Part shown: piece after piece, positions 10,537 through 19,950 of the stretch
Position numbering within the stretch: the stretch's first letter is position 1
Layout of the letters: each line of letters starts with the position of its first letter
Assembly (NCBI GenBank): GCA_016201275.1
Contig: JACQDB010000050.1
Span: 34,239-98,238, forward strand
From: Acidobacteriota bacterium
GTDB lineage: Bacteria > Acidobacteriota > Blastocatellia > UBA7656
Length of the DNA stretch: 64,000 bases
Reading direction: 5' to 3'
Translations under genes and position numbers: made by a program
The notes under the pieces: generated by a model
Seen by the model: only the letters and a program-made list of their open reading frames with translations
Databases searched by the model: none
What the model was told of the DNA's origin: nothing

Positions 10537-11628
10537 ATGGAAGAGTTAAGCAAAAGAACTGCATTATTTGAAGTTGAGAAAGAGTTGGGAGCCGAGTTTG
10601 CCGATTTCTTTGGCTGGCAGATGCCCTTAAACTTTACAGACCCCAATCAAGAAGCCCTACAGGTAAGAGAGAATGTTGGCATCTGTGATCTGACCTTCGC
10701 TGGTGCTTTACGCATAACCGGTTCTGAGGCCACAGCGTTTTTGCAGGGGCTGGTCAGCAACGATGTAAAAGCGTTGCGTCAAGGAAAGGAAATGCGTGCA
10801 GCCTTTTTGACAGGGCACGGGAAGGTGAGAGCTTTTTGCATTATTCTTGGGCTTGAGAATGGCTACTTGATTGTCAATGATCCGCAGACTCACGAAAAAG
10901 TCTTGCAGTACGTTTTCCCCTTTTCTTATGCAGGAGATTTTCAGGTGGAAGATGTGTCGGAGCAGTTCCAACTGTTAACTCTACAAGGAAAAAATTCTCT
11001 ACTGGTGTTGAAAGAAGCTTCCTTCGAGCCGGTGCCGCAATTGAATGAATTCGATTGGGTTGAAACCTTAATGGCTGGCACCAAAGTATGGGTGATGAAG
11101 CATTCACGCACCGGCGAGCAAGGCTATGACCTATTGGTTCAGCAATCTGCGCTTGCCGATGTCTGGGATTTTCTTCTACTGAAAGGCAAGTATCATCAGC
11201 TTCTCCCTTATGGCTTGATGGCGCAAAATATTCTTCGCCTTGAGGCCGCCCTGCCGGTTTACGGCATAGATATTGACGAAAGTAATATGTTGCTGGAGTC
11301 TGGACTTGAAAATGTTGTTAGTATGACCAAAGGGTGTTATACAGGGCAGGAGGCTGTAGCTATGGCGACTTATAGAGGCCACGTCAGTAAAAAATTATCC
11401 CTGCTGGCCTTCCCTGAAAATCGTTCTATCAAGCCGGGCGCTAAAGTATTTTCTAAGGGGAAAGAGGTTGGCACGATTACTAGCGTTGCATATTCGGCGA
11501 CGTTCAAGAAACTCCTAGCTTTATCCTGCATTAAATACGGCTTCTTTGAATCTGGAACTTCAGTTGAAGTAGAATCTGAGCCGCAGATGCTTTTAGGTGA
11601 AATTGTTAAACCATATTTAAATGATTGA
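10537..11628 (+). CDS. YgfZ/GcvT-domain folate-binding protein (aminomethyltransferase-like)
   Basis: KGCYTGQEAVAMATYRGHVSKKL matches the KGCYxGQE signature. Confidence 0.88.
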   Translation: MEELSKRTALFEVEKELGAEFADFFGWQMPLNFTDPNQEALQVRENVGICDLTFAGALRITGSEATAFLQGLVSNDVKALRQGKEMRAAFLTGHGKVRAFCIILGLENGYLIVNDPQTHEKVLQYVFPFSYAGDFQVEDVSEQFQLLTLQGKNSLLVLKEASFEPVPQLNEFDWVETLMAGTKVWVMKHSRTGEQGYDLLVQQSALADVWDFLLLKGKYHQLLPYGLMAQNILRLEAALPVYGIDIDESNMLLESGLENVVSMTKGCYTGQEAVAMATYRGHVSKKLSLLAFPENRSIKPGAKVFSKGKEVGTITSVAYSATFKKLLALSCIKYGFFESGTSVEVESEPQMLLGEIVKPYLND

Positions 11629-11682
11629 TTTGCGTGGAATAGTTAAGGTGATTTAGGAGAAGAGTTCAAGCTGGACTTGATG

Positions 11683-12492
11683 TCAGGAGAAGAGCGAAGG
11701 CTGGACGATCAAGGAAGTTGGATCAACTATTTTTAGATTTAGAAGTCGCTTGAAATCGTTGCTGCTGGTCGGTGAGTGACCTTGATAGTGATTGTTAAAA
11801 TAGCCATAAATCGTAGAGGTCTTTTGCGCCAGAATTTGAAAAGCCTCTGACCATTGCGCCAACTCTTTGGTGCGATCCAGTTGGATTCGACTGAAGTCCG
11901 TCAATTCCCTGGGGCCAAGCCAGCGTGTATAAACGAACGGCGCTTGCAGATTTTCTACCAGTTGAAAAAGAACTTGCCTGCTGACCCATTTCCCATCCGC
12001 TAAAGTCAACGCCACATGGTTTTCGTGCAATTCGGAAACCATAGCCTCTGTGAACCACTTCGGGTCGCGGAACTCTATCGCAAATTGAAAGTTTTCCGGC
12101 AGAAGTTTTAGAAATTTTCGTAAAGATTGTATCTCTGTGGGAGAAAAATCGGGCGGCAGTTGGATTAAAATACAAGCCAGTTTTTCCCGCAACAAAAGCA
12201 TACGTTGCAAAAAGCTTTCCAGACAGGTTTGGCTATCTCGCAAGCGGTTTTTGTGCGTGATCTCTGAAGGCAGTTTGACGGAAAAAGAGAATCCTACAGG
12301 GGTTCTATCGTACCAGCCTCGAACTGAATTTTCGGCGGGAATGGCGTAAAATGTCGAGTCAATTTCGACCGTATCAAAGACCTTCGCATAGAGCGAGAGC
12401 ATATCCTTTGATGAGGTTTTGTGTGGATAAAACGAGCCTACCCAGCCCTCATAATTCCACCCTTGCGTGCCGATGTGAATCGTTGTGGCCAT
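11683..12492 (-). CDS. DUF72 family protein (YecE-like)
   Basis: IGTQGWNYEGWVGSFYP...FDTVEIDSTFYAIP. Confidence 0.92.
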   Translation of the reverse strand: MATTIHIGTQGWNYEGWVGSFYPHKTSSKDMLSLYAKVFDTVEIDSTFYAIPAENSVRGWYDRTPVGFSFSVKLPSEITHKNRLRDSQTCLESFLQRMLLLREKLACILIQLPPDFSPTEIQSLRKFLKLLPENFQFAIEFRDPKWFTEAMVSELHENHVALTLADGKWVSRQVLFQLVENLQAPFVYTRWLGPRELTDFSRIQLDRTKELAQWSEAFQILAQKTSTIYGYFNNHYQGHSPTSSNDFKRLLNLKIVDPTSLIVQPSLFS

Positions 12493-12544
12493 AAATCATT
12501 TATGAGAGAGCCAAGCGAAAACTTTATAGGCCAAGTGGCGGCGC

Positions 12545-12916
12545 TCAACTCGCCGCCTGTGGGGTTTTCCAATAGCGGCTTTCATAGTATTGCTTGATAA
12601 AATCAATTCCCTCTTTGAACATCTCTTTGATGGATTTTTCATCGAGGTCGCCGCCTGAAACGTCAAAGTTGCCGCCTTCTGTCGGTTTAATGGTGATGCC
12701 GCCTTTGGGCGTGATAAATTCAATCAAGCCATCCCAACGCGATTCATCCATCACCACGATGTGTTGCTCGCCGCCGAAGGCATAAACTTTATCATCGCCG
12801 GCTTTCACATAAGACACCCCGTGTTCCTGCCATAGCCAATCTATCAACTCACGCAACTCCGTCAGTTGTTTGCTGAATGCGCCTTTGAATTCTGTCGGAC
12901 TTGCAGCCATAGACAT
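12545..12916 (-). CDS. Conserved hypothetical protein
   Basis: 123-aa ORF, ATG start; no family recognised. Confidence 0.6.
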   Translation of the reverse strand: MSMAASPTEFKGAFSKQLTELRELIDWLWQEHGVSYVKAGDDKVYAFGGEQHIVVMDESRWDGLIEFITPKGGITIKPTEGGNFDVSGGDLDEKSIKEMFKEGIDFIKQYYESRYWKTPQAAS

Positions 12917-13002
12917 AGTTATCTCTCCGTGTCGGATATTCTCAAAGTCAAAACTACTTCAGGGTCAAGGTCGAACCAACTGTTCGACGTTCAATGAACC
13001 GA

Positions 13003-13218
13003 TCAGCCACGCCCTTCCCAGCCTATCTGTTTTAATTTTCCGTTCTCGACAATTACCGGAACCGTCGGGTCGCCATCAGAAAAGCCGAACATCTCTTTGC
13101 GATACTCCAGATTATCCTGAGCATTGCGATCATCAAAGGCTATGCCTTTTTGGGTGTAATACTCCCTGGCTTTGGCGCAATGTGGACAACCTGGCTTCGT
13201 ATAAATTATTACGCTCAT
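13003..13218 (-). CDS. Glutaredoxin-like protein (Uxx-star-like, CPHC)
   Basis: MSVIIYTKPGCPHCAKAREYY...DPTVPVIVENGKLKQIGWEGRG; longer ORF start at 13290 seems spurious. Confidence 0.8.
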   Translation of the reverse strand: MSVIIYTKPGCPHCAKAREYYTQKGIAFDDRNAQDNLEYRKEMFGFSDGDPTVPVIVENGKLKQIGWEGRG

Positions 13219-13403
13219 GATCAAAATCTCCTGAACCTTTATATAAAGTTTCCACTTGGCAAGTGTAACAGAGCCGGTTTTCACTGCCAAGTTTTCCCCG
13301 CATTTGCTGAATGGATTTGAAAGACTCGAATTTCAATGCTATGTTGTGCGTCGGTCGTCATCGTTTCGGGAAAGTTCATTCAATAAAATCAAAGCCATTC
13401 GAT

Positions 13404-14099
13404 ATGGAAAAGAATCGAGATGCGATAAAAAAACACGCCGCGCAAAAAGCTGTAGAATTTGTTTGTGACGGCCAATTGGTAGGCTTAGGAACCGGGTCAA
13501 CGACTTGGTTTGCCTTGCAAGCATTAGGAACAAAGGTTCAGCAAGGGCTACGCATACAAGGTGTGGCGACCTCTTTACAGAGCGAAAAGATCGCGCAAGA
13601 TTTGGGCATTCCGTTGACCACCCTCAATGACATAGAAAAGTTGGATGTATCCATTGATGGGGCGGATGAGGTGAACCCTGATTTCCACATGATCAAAGGC
13701 GGTGGCGGCGCTTTGACGCGCGAGAAGTTGGTCGCGCTTTCGGCTACTCAACGCATCTTTGTGATAGATGCACACAAGCAGGTTGTTCGCTTAGGCGAAG
13801 GGTTTGCGGTGCCTGTAGAAGTTCTTCCTTTCGCTTGGAAGAAGACCGTCGGTTTGTTGGCCGCGTTGGGCTGTGAGCCACGCCTCCGCGAACGGCACGA
13901 CCGGGCATTTGAGACTGATAACGGAAATTACATCGTGGATTGTCGGTTTGCTGGTATAGATGAAGTCGCCCAACTAGAGAGGCGATTAAAACTGTTGCCG
14001 GGGGTAGTGGAAAGCGGTCTCTTTGTGGGGCTGTGTGATGTTCTGATCATCGGTTCTGACAACGATGTAGAGGTTCGATACTGCAAGGCCAAACCCTGA
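13404..14099 (+). CDS. rpiA: Ribose-5-phosphate isomerase A
   Basis: GLGTGSTTWFALQAL, SIDGADEVNPDFHMIKGGGGALTREK. Confidence 0.95.
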   Translation: MEKNRDAIKKHAAQKAVEFVCDGQLVGLGTGSTTWFALQALGTKVQQGLRIQGVATSLQSEKIAQDLGIPLTTLNDIEKLDVSIDGADEVNPDFHMIKGGGGALTREKLVALSATQRIFVIDAHKQVVRLGEGFAVPVEVLPFAWKKTVGLLAALGCEPRLRERHDRAFETDNGNYIVDCRFAGIDEVAQLERRLKLLPGVVESGLFVGLCDVLIIGSDNDVEVRYCKAKP

Positions 14100-14291
14100 A
14101 AAGCGGTTTTCCAATGGGGGCAATTGACGGTTAGGCGAGAAACAAAGGCAGCCCATTGAGGCAGTGGTACGGATAACTTTCAAATACGACTTGAGACTGG
14201 AGAAAAGCCCAGCAAAAGACAACGCCAAGTAAAAGAAAGTGCATTGATGAGCATATCTTTGCGACTACGCTACTGAAAAGGAGGAAACCTT

Positions 14292-14693
14292 ATGAACTAT
14301 CGCAGCACCACGCAAAAGGTTTTGCTGGGAATCTTGTGCATTTTCGCGGTTCCGTCTATGGCTGAAACCCCCAAGGTTACCCCGCTTATGACCAGAGAGT
14401 TGACTGGTTTGCCAAGCAAGGAAGCCGTGATGCTCACGGTGGAGTATCCGCCGGGCGTTTCATCCAGCAAACACAGGCATAACGCGCACACCTTCGTCTA
14501 TGTCTTGGAAGGTTCCATCATCATGCAGGTCGAAGGCGGGGCAGCCGTGACTTTGGGACCTGGCCAGACGTTTTATGAATCACCCGATGATGTCCATACG
14601 GTCTCAAAGAATGCGAGCGATTCTCAACCAGCTAAGTTTCTAGTCTTTTTTGTGAAGAACAAGGATGCTCCGGCATTAATCCCTGTGAAATAA
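14292..14693 (+). CDS. Secreted cupin-domain protein
   Basis: Signal peptide followed by HRHNAHTFVYVLEGSI...GQTFYESPDDVH cupin motifs. Confidence 0.88.
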   Translation: MNYRSTTQKVLLGILCIFAVPSMAETPKVTPLMTRELTGLPSKEAVMLTVEYPPGVSSSKHRHNAHTFVYVLEGSIIMQVEGGAAVTLGPGQTFYESPDDVHTVSKNASDSQPAKFLVFFVKNKDAPALIPVK

Positions 14694-14883
14694 AGCGTGC
14701 CAGCAATGACAAGAGGATGCACGGCTCGACGCGAAGGCCAGAGCAGGAAGAGAGTGTGGCTTCTTATCAAGCAATGGCGGTAGTGCGAAAAAAGTAGGGA
14801 TCGACCAGCAACCAACTGCGCTAGTTTAGCTCCGGGTAGTGGTTCAATCTGGTGAGGCAAGCGAGATTATAGCGATGAAGAAA

Positions 14884-15336
14884 TCAGCGCAAACCAATCT
14901 CGTGCATCACCTCGGATTTTGAGAATGACAAAGTCTTTCGCACAAACCGCGCCAGCCGTTGCCGCAAGGTATTGTTCCAGCGCTCGACGTGTGCCGTCTG
15001 GCCACTCTGTTTGCCCACTGCCGTGTGTTGCTCATCGGGGATCACCTGCTGATAGGCTTGCCAAAAATCGCTGTAACAATGGCCGCTGCGGTAAGCTTCG
15101 GGAATCTGCTCCCAAAGCTTGCGGCAACTGGCCTTACTGCGGTCGCCAATTACATAGGCGACAACCTGTCGAGTCAGCCGACACAAGGCAATCCAAACCC
15201 AGCGTTTGTTGGTTTTTTTCAACACCAATGACCACAATTCATCCAATTCCAAGGTCGTTTGTTCAGCCTCATCCGGCGCGGGCTGGCGCAATGTCTGCGT
15301 CAAGGGCGGCAAGCTCAAGTCTTTTTTTTTAGCCAA
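14884..15336 (-). CDS. IS1-family InsB-like transposase, probably expressed by -1 frameshift from InsA
   Basis: DEAEQTTLELDELWSLVLKKTNKRWVWIALCRLTRQVVAYVIGDRS...QSGQTAHVERWNNTLRQRLARFVRKTLSFSKS. Confidence 0.9.
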   Translation of the reverse strand: MAKKKDLSLPPLTQTLRQPAPDEAEQTTLELDELWSLVLKKTNKRWVWIALCRLTRQVVAYVIGDRSKASCRKLWEQIPEAYRSGHCYSDFWQAYQQVIPDEQHTAVGKQSGQTAHVERWNNTLRQRLARFVRKTLSFSKSEVMHEIGLR

Positions 15337-15578
15337 CCGCTAACGGTGTTGCGAGCCACGCCGAAGGTGCGTGTCAGGCCGCGCAGAGAAGAGCGTTCTT
15401 CGTAAGCGCGCAGAATCTCTTCACGCTCGGCTTCGCTATAGCCCAGCGCCTGCGGATTGTCACGACGGCTACGGTTGCAGTCTTTACCGTGATAGCGTTG
15501 TTTGCCATTGCGGGTCAGCCCGTTGCGAAGCAGATTCTCACTCCCGCAATGACAGCATTTAATCGTGATCGTAACCAT
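15315..15578 (-). CDS. IS1-family InsA-like zinc-finger/HTH protein
   Basis: CCHCGSENLLRNGLTRNGKQRYHGKDC zinc ribbon plus GVARNTVSGWLKKKT HTH. Confidence 0.88.
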   Translation of the reverse strand: MVTITIKCCHCGSENLLRNGLTRNGKQRYHGKDCNRSRRDNPQALGYSEAEREEILRAYEERSSLRGLTRTFGVARNTVSGWLKKKT

Positions 15579-15634
15579 AGGTTGAGGCTACCACCCTCAC
15601 CCTTTTGAGCTACTACCGAAGGATGAAAGGCATG

Positions 15635-16010
15635 GCCGGGTGCGATGAAAAGTGAGACTCAGTTTCGGACAATGGTTTGATAAACCGTTTTCGCCCATGC
15701 GAGCTGGCAGCCCTGAAAGGGCGCTATTCAATAGTCCAGTCCAACGGGCTGGGGACGCACGAGCCAGTAATTTCCAGCCCTGAAAGGGCGTCATCGTTGA
15801 CCGCGTGAGGCCGTATTGCGCCCTTGCAGGGCTAGTCTTTGGGCCTGAAAAAACGAATGTCCTACCGGGAGAGCAATTGCGCCCTTGCAGGGCTGGTCTT
15901 TGGGACGGCCTCTTGCTTGGCGCGCTGCACCAAGCTATTGAATAGCGCCCTTTCAGGGCTGGGAAAAGGAAGTTTTTTTTGAGGGAGTCCCACTTTTCAT
16001 CGCACCCGGC
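15635..16010. repeat. MITE-like / REP-composite element with 25-bp TIRs (24/25) and a nested 27-bp inverted repeat
   Basis: TIR gccgggtgcgatgaaaagtgagact (15635-15659) vs inverted 15986-16010; perfect IR cagccctgaaagggcgctattcaatag 15708-15734 vs 15935-15961; direct repeats attgcgcccttgcagggct.gtctttggg at 15815 and 15876. Confidence 0.8.
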
Positions 16011-16211
16011 ATCGCCAATGAGGGTGACTGTGGCTTTTGCAATAAACTCGGTTGTGTTATGGTTTCACGGTGAATCAGACGAGCGACCATCATTTGTGTA
16101 GTCACCTAACACAACCGTCTCGGATTGCTCAAGCGGAACCTTTGCGCTCGCTCTACAGCAGTTGAGTTCAACTTAATTCCCCTTTCAGAAATGCGGCAGA
16201 GTGGAACACTA

Positions 16212-17588
16212 ATGAAAGACCATGAGTGGCAGATCGGATTGTTTGGCACCTTCGATGTCGAAAACTATGGCGATCTGCTTTTCCCACTGATCGCCGAGAA
16301 GGAATTGAGCGAACGATTAGGCAAGGTGAATCTTCGGCGATTCTCTTACCATGCCAAAACGACACCCGACTGGCCCTATATAGTCACCTCGTTGACCCAA
16401 CTGCCAGAGATTGCTGCCACGCTCGACGCCATACTCATTGGCGGCGGGTTCATTGTTCGCTTTGACAAAGACATCGCTCCCGGATACGGTTCGCCGACAC
16501 CGATGATTCATCACCCTACAGGCTACTGGTTATCCCCCGCCTTAATCGCTTTGCAGCACAGCATTCCACTGATTTGGAGTGCGCCGGGTATGCACTGCAA
16601 CGACATTCCTGCTTGGGCTGAACCGCTGATGGAATTGGCGCTTACCAACAGTCGCTACGTAACGGTGCGCGACGAGCCATCGCAGGCGGCGCTAGCTCGA
16701 TTCGCCAAACGCGACCAAATCGCTGTGATGCCTGACACCGGCTTTGGCATTTCCCGTTTGCTTAATGAGCGACAGCCCTCAGCCGAATTCCGTCGCCTGC
16801 GAAACGACATCGGGTTGAGCGATCCCTACATCATCGTCCAGTCCACTGGCTATCTAAGCTCCTTCCTGGGCTTCGTCAAGCAGCATTCTCGTCGGCTGAA
16901 AAATATTCGTTTCCTGGTGCTGCCTATGGCACCTGTACTTGGCGAACACGAAGCGATTTTGGGCAATGACCTGCCTGGGCAAGTCCGCTTACCCGTCTGG
17001 CCGCATCCACTGCTGCTGGCGGAGTTCATTAGTCAGGCGGCGGCGGTCGTCGGTTACAGCTATCATCTGGCGATCACCGCGCTTGCGTGTGGCGTACCCG
17101 TATTCTATGGGGCTGACCTCTCCGTCGGAAAATACACCGCACTGTCGGGCTTCGAGACCATTTATCCTCTGCCGGAAGCGAGTGCGCTGAACTCCAATGA
17201 TTTCCTGCAACGCCTGGGAAAAACCCTGCCCGAACCTTTAGCCCTTGCCGCCCGCAATCAGTTAGCCACGCACTGGGATCGCGTCGCCGCCGAAATCACT
17301 TCTGGAGCCACCGACACACAACCGGCTGTCAACCGCTTCTGGCAAGCGCTGCCGGGTCTGCTGGAGAGCGCTGCGACGGGCCGGGAATCAATACCTCACC
17401 CGTCGGCTGCCGAAAACGCCGAGCCGCAGGGGCGTATTACCGAGTTGGCTACCCTGCTGAGACAGGCGCACACGGAGATCGTAGTGCGGGATGAGCGTAT
17501 TGCTTTACTCCATAATTCACCGTCAATGAAAGTCACAGCCCCGCTGCGGTTCCTGATGCGAAAGATGAAACGCTTGGTGGGAAAATAG
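16212..17588 (+). CDS. Polysaccharide pyruvyl transferase family protein
   Basis: GLFGTFDVENYGDLLFPLIAEKEL ... TVRDEPSQAAL ... YHLAITALACGVPVF. Confidence 0.78.
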   Translation: MKDHEWQIGLFGTFDVENYGDLLFPLIAEKELSERLGKVNLRRFSYHAKTTPDWPYIVTSLTQLPEIAATLDAILIGGGFIVRFDKDIAPGYGSPTPMIHHPTGYWLSPALIALQHSIPLIWSAPGMHCNDIPAWAEPLMELALTNSRYVTVRDEPSQAALARFAKRDQIAVMPDTGFGISRLLNERQPSAEFRRLRNDIGLSDPYIIVQSTGYLSSFLGFVKQHSRRLKNIRFLVLPMAPVLGEHEAILGNDLPGQVRLPVWPHPLLLAEFISQAAAVVGYSYHLAITALACGVPVFYGADLSVGKYTALSGFETIYPLPEASALNSNDFLQRLGKTLPEPLALAARNQLATHWDRVAAEITSGATDTQPAVNRFWQALPGLLESAATGRESIPHPSAAENAEPQGRITELATLLRQAHTEIVVRDERIALLHNSPSMKVTAPLRFLMRKMKRLVGK

Positions 17589-17597
17589 AGGCAGTAG

Positions 17598-18417
17598 ATG
17601 ATAGACTTCGCGCAAATCACAAAACAACCGTTGCAAACTCAGCCGTTTGTTTGGGGCGTGGTCAGCAACCTATTTTTACCGCAAGACGCAGCCGCCTTAG
17701 CCACTTCTTTTCCCTCTGATCAGTTCAAAACCGTTAGCGGCTACGGTGGCGAGAAAGACTATGAATATGAGGCGCGCCCACTGATTGCAATGGGAGCCAA
17801 CTCGATAGCTTATCCTGAAAAATTGAGCGCAGCGTGGTTAGAATTAGCGCACGATTTTCTCTCGCCGGAATATCGCGAGGTAATGTCAAAGCTGACCGGA
17901 TGCGATTTAACTGCCGTGCCGATAGAGGCGAATGTTTTCCACTATGGGCCTGGGGCGTGTCTTGGTCCGCACCCTGACCTAGCTGATAAACTGGTTACCC
18001 AAGTAATCTATTTCAATCCGTTCTGGGGCCGAGAAGATGGCGGCTGCCTGACCATTTTGCGCTCCGCCGATCCCGCAGACATCTGTGCCGAAATCCCCCC
18101 CTCGTTGGCAGTTCCGTCGTGCTGGTGCGTTCAGAAAACTCTTGGCACGCGGTCTCGCGTGTCCGTAAGAACTGCCGCACCTCGCGGCGTAGCCTGACGC
18201 TTACCTTCTATCGCCCCGGTTCCGTTAGTTCAATGTGGCCGCCTCATGACCTCCCACTGCTACACGACTTTGATTTGCCTGCCGAGGATATTCAGACGCA
18301 CGGTTTAACTACCTCATGGGCGCGCTGGCGGAACAGGATTACAACGTGGAGGACTTAATACGGATCATCAGCGAGGAGAGGCTCTGGGGTGGTAAGCGGT
18401 TCCTAAAGGGTGAATAA
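17598..18417 (+). pseudogene. 2OG-Fe(II) oxygenase-like gene interrupted by at least one frameshift (C7 tract), probably two
   Basis: Frame 1 to EIPPSLAVPS then stop at 18197; frame 3 continues VLVRSENSWHAVSRVRKNCRTSRRSLTLTFYRPGS; frame 2 continues RFNYLMGALAEQDYNVEDLIRIISEERLWGGKRFLKGE* to 18417. Confidence 0.75.
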
Positions 18418-18598
18418 TCAAAGTGCCGGGATAAGGGCTTGGCTCAATGGTTTGCCAAATCCCAACTCTGTATGGCGGGTTAATTCTCTTCTTTTGAGCA
18501 AAACACAACTGTCGAGTTGGTTACCTTCATCCGGCCAACTTCATAAACAATCGGTAGGTTCCGAGTGACGTAGAAGGTTCCTACTCAGGAGAAGTGAC

Positions 18599-18907
18599 GT
18601 GGACGACTTGCAATGGCGCGAAGGACTTTTTGAGAGCTTTGATAAACTGGTGGAAATTGAAGTCTGCAAACAGAAATCTCTAGTGCCGGAAAACAACAAA
18701 ATTCTGCGCGGCTTTCAATATCTGAAAACCGACACTATTTCTGTAGGTGACTACTGTTGGAACGGCGATTGTGTGAATTGCCAAATCTGGTATGAGGCCG
18801 ACGCCGGGGAAATCAAAGGCGCGCTGGCCTGCAAAATGTATGTCCGCGAAGGACTCGTCATCTCCGCTTTAAGCGCCGAACTGCAAGAAGATTTGTTCGG
18901 GGATTAA
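18599..18907 (+). CDS. Small hypothetical protein
   Basis: 102-aa ORF with GTG start; CWNGDCVNC cysteine cluster. Confidence 0.55.
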   Translation: MDDLQWREGLFESFDKLVEIEVCKQKSLVPENNKILRGFQYLKTDTISVGDYCWNGDCVNCQIWYEADAGEIKGALACKMYVREGLVISALSAELQEDLFGD

Positions 18908-19080
18908 TCGTTGCAGGCGATTCGTCCGGGGCTTCGCCGGAACCGAATTTCCGATGCAGAATATTTTTGACGCTCTGGGATTTGGCGCGAAGGTTCTCTA
19001 AAGGTTGTATGCCATAGCGATGTACAACGCAATATGTTGAGGTCATGCGCGAAAGCAACGGGAGCGCTAGGTTTTTCGCT

Positions 19081-19731
19081 TCAAGCTTTCGATTTGAAAA
19101 CATAGCGATGAATCATATCGCTTAGGGCGTCTATGGCGCGCTCTTTATCGAAGTCGCAAAACCCTGTGATGTAGTCCTGCGATAAATCAAAGACCACTCG
19201 ATGTACGATAAAGGCAGCGGCGTCCGGCTCAACCTCCCAAGTTAAATTGGCCTTCTTCGCCAGCGCAATCAACTCGCGCAGTTTGGAGATGGAGCGCTGC
19301 ATAATCGCTTTGCGACGTTCGGCAAATTCCGCATCCTTCATCACCATTTCGTGGATCGCCCGCTGTATGCCTAAAAAAATTCCTTTGTCATCCAGAGCGC
19401 TGGCCACCGAATGCCGTATATTGGCGCGCACATCGGAATCGAAGAGATGCTCAGGGCCTATGCTCTCGAAAATGTTTTTGGAAATCTCGTCGGCCAGGCG
19501 GTCAAAGATGACCAGCAGCAATTGGCGCTTGTCTTGAAAATAGGTATAAAAAGAACCGACGCTGACGCCAGCGGCGGCGGCTATATCGTTCGAGGTCGTC
19601 TTTTCGTAACCGCGCTGTTGGATAAGGGAGATCGCCGCTTGAATGATCTTTTCTTTCGTCTGTTTGCTGCGGGCTTGCTTGGGTGCTGATGATTGATTTG
19701 CCGTCAAGGAATCGGCCATGCCTTCCTCCAT
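19081..19731 (-). CDS. TetR/AcrR family transcriptional regulator
   Basis: KEKIIQAAISLIQQRGYEKTTSNDIAAAAGVSVGSFYTYFQDKRQLL. Confidence 0.93.
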   Translation of the reverse strand: MEEGMADSLTANQSSAPKQARSKQTKEKIIQAAISLIQQRGYEKTTSNDIAAAAGVSVGSFYTYFQDKRQLLLVIFDRLADEISKNIFESIGPEHLFDSDVRANIRHSVASALDDKGIFLGIQRAIHEMVMKDAEFAERRKAIMQRSISKLRELIALAKKANLTWEVEPDAAAFIVHRVVFDLSQDYITGFCDFDKERAIDALSDMIHRYVFKSKA

Positions 19732-19844
19732 TTCATTGAATTAAAATTTACTATATCAGCTAAACCGTTGCGGCGTCATGCACAACCAATAGGCTGATCG
19801 TGAAGTCGCAAGATGGCATAACCGCTACCAGCACTTTTGTCCGT

Positions 19845-19889
19845 AAAAAAAAGAGAGACTCTTTACCCCTTCAAAGAATCTCTCTTTTT
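19845..19889. terminator. Bidirectional-type intrinsic terminator hairpin
   Basis: aaaagagagactcttt ... aaagaatctctctttt (one mismatch) with A- and T-rich flanks. Confidence 0.7.
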
Positions 19890-19950
19890 ACTTTAAGTTT
19901 ACTTTTACTTCAAGTCTTACGGTTAAACAAGCTTCGAGGCTTTCGGCCTT

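Larger units (their letters stand above)
14835..15617 (-). mobile_element. IS1-family insertion sequence (~783 bp) with imperfect terminal inverted repeats
   Basis: Two overlapping ORFs; ends ggtagtggttcaatctggtgaggc (14835) and, on the minus strand from 15617, ggtagtagctcaaaagggtgaggg. Confidence 0.85.

Noticed and set aside
15600-16010. CRISPR-like array because of repeated gcgccctt..agggct motifs
   Set aside because: Copies are in both orientations, irregularly spaced and self-palindromic; fits a MITE/REP composite, not CRISPR.
16058-16073. tggtttcacggtgaatc resembling parS (TGTTTCACGTGAAACA)
   Set aside because: Extra base at the centre and mismatched flanks; not a credible parS.
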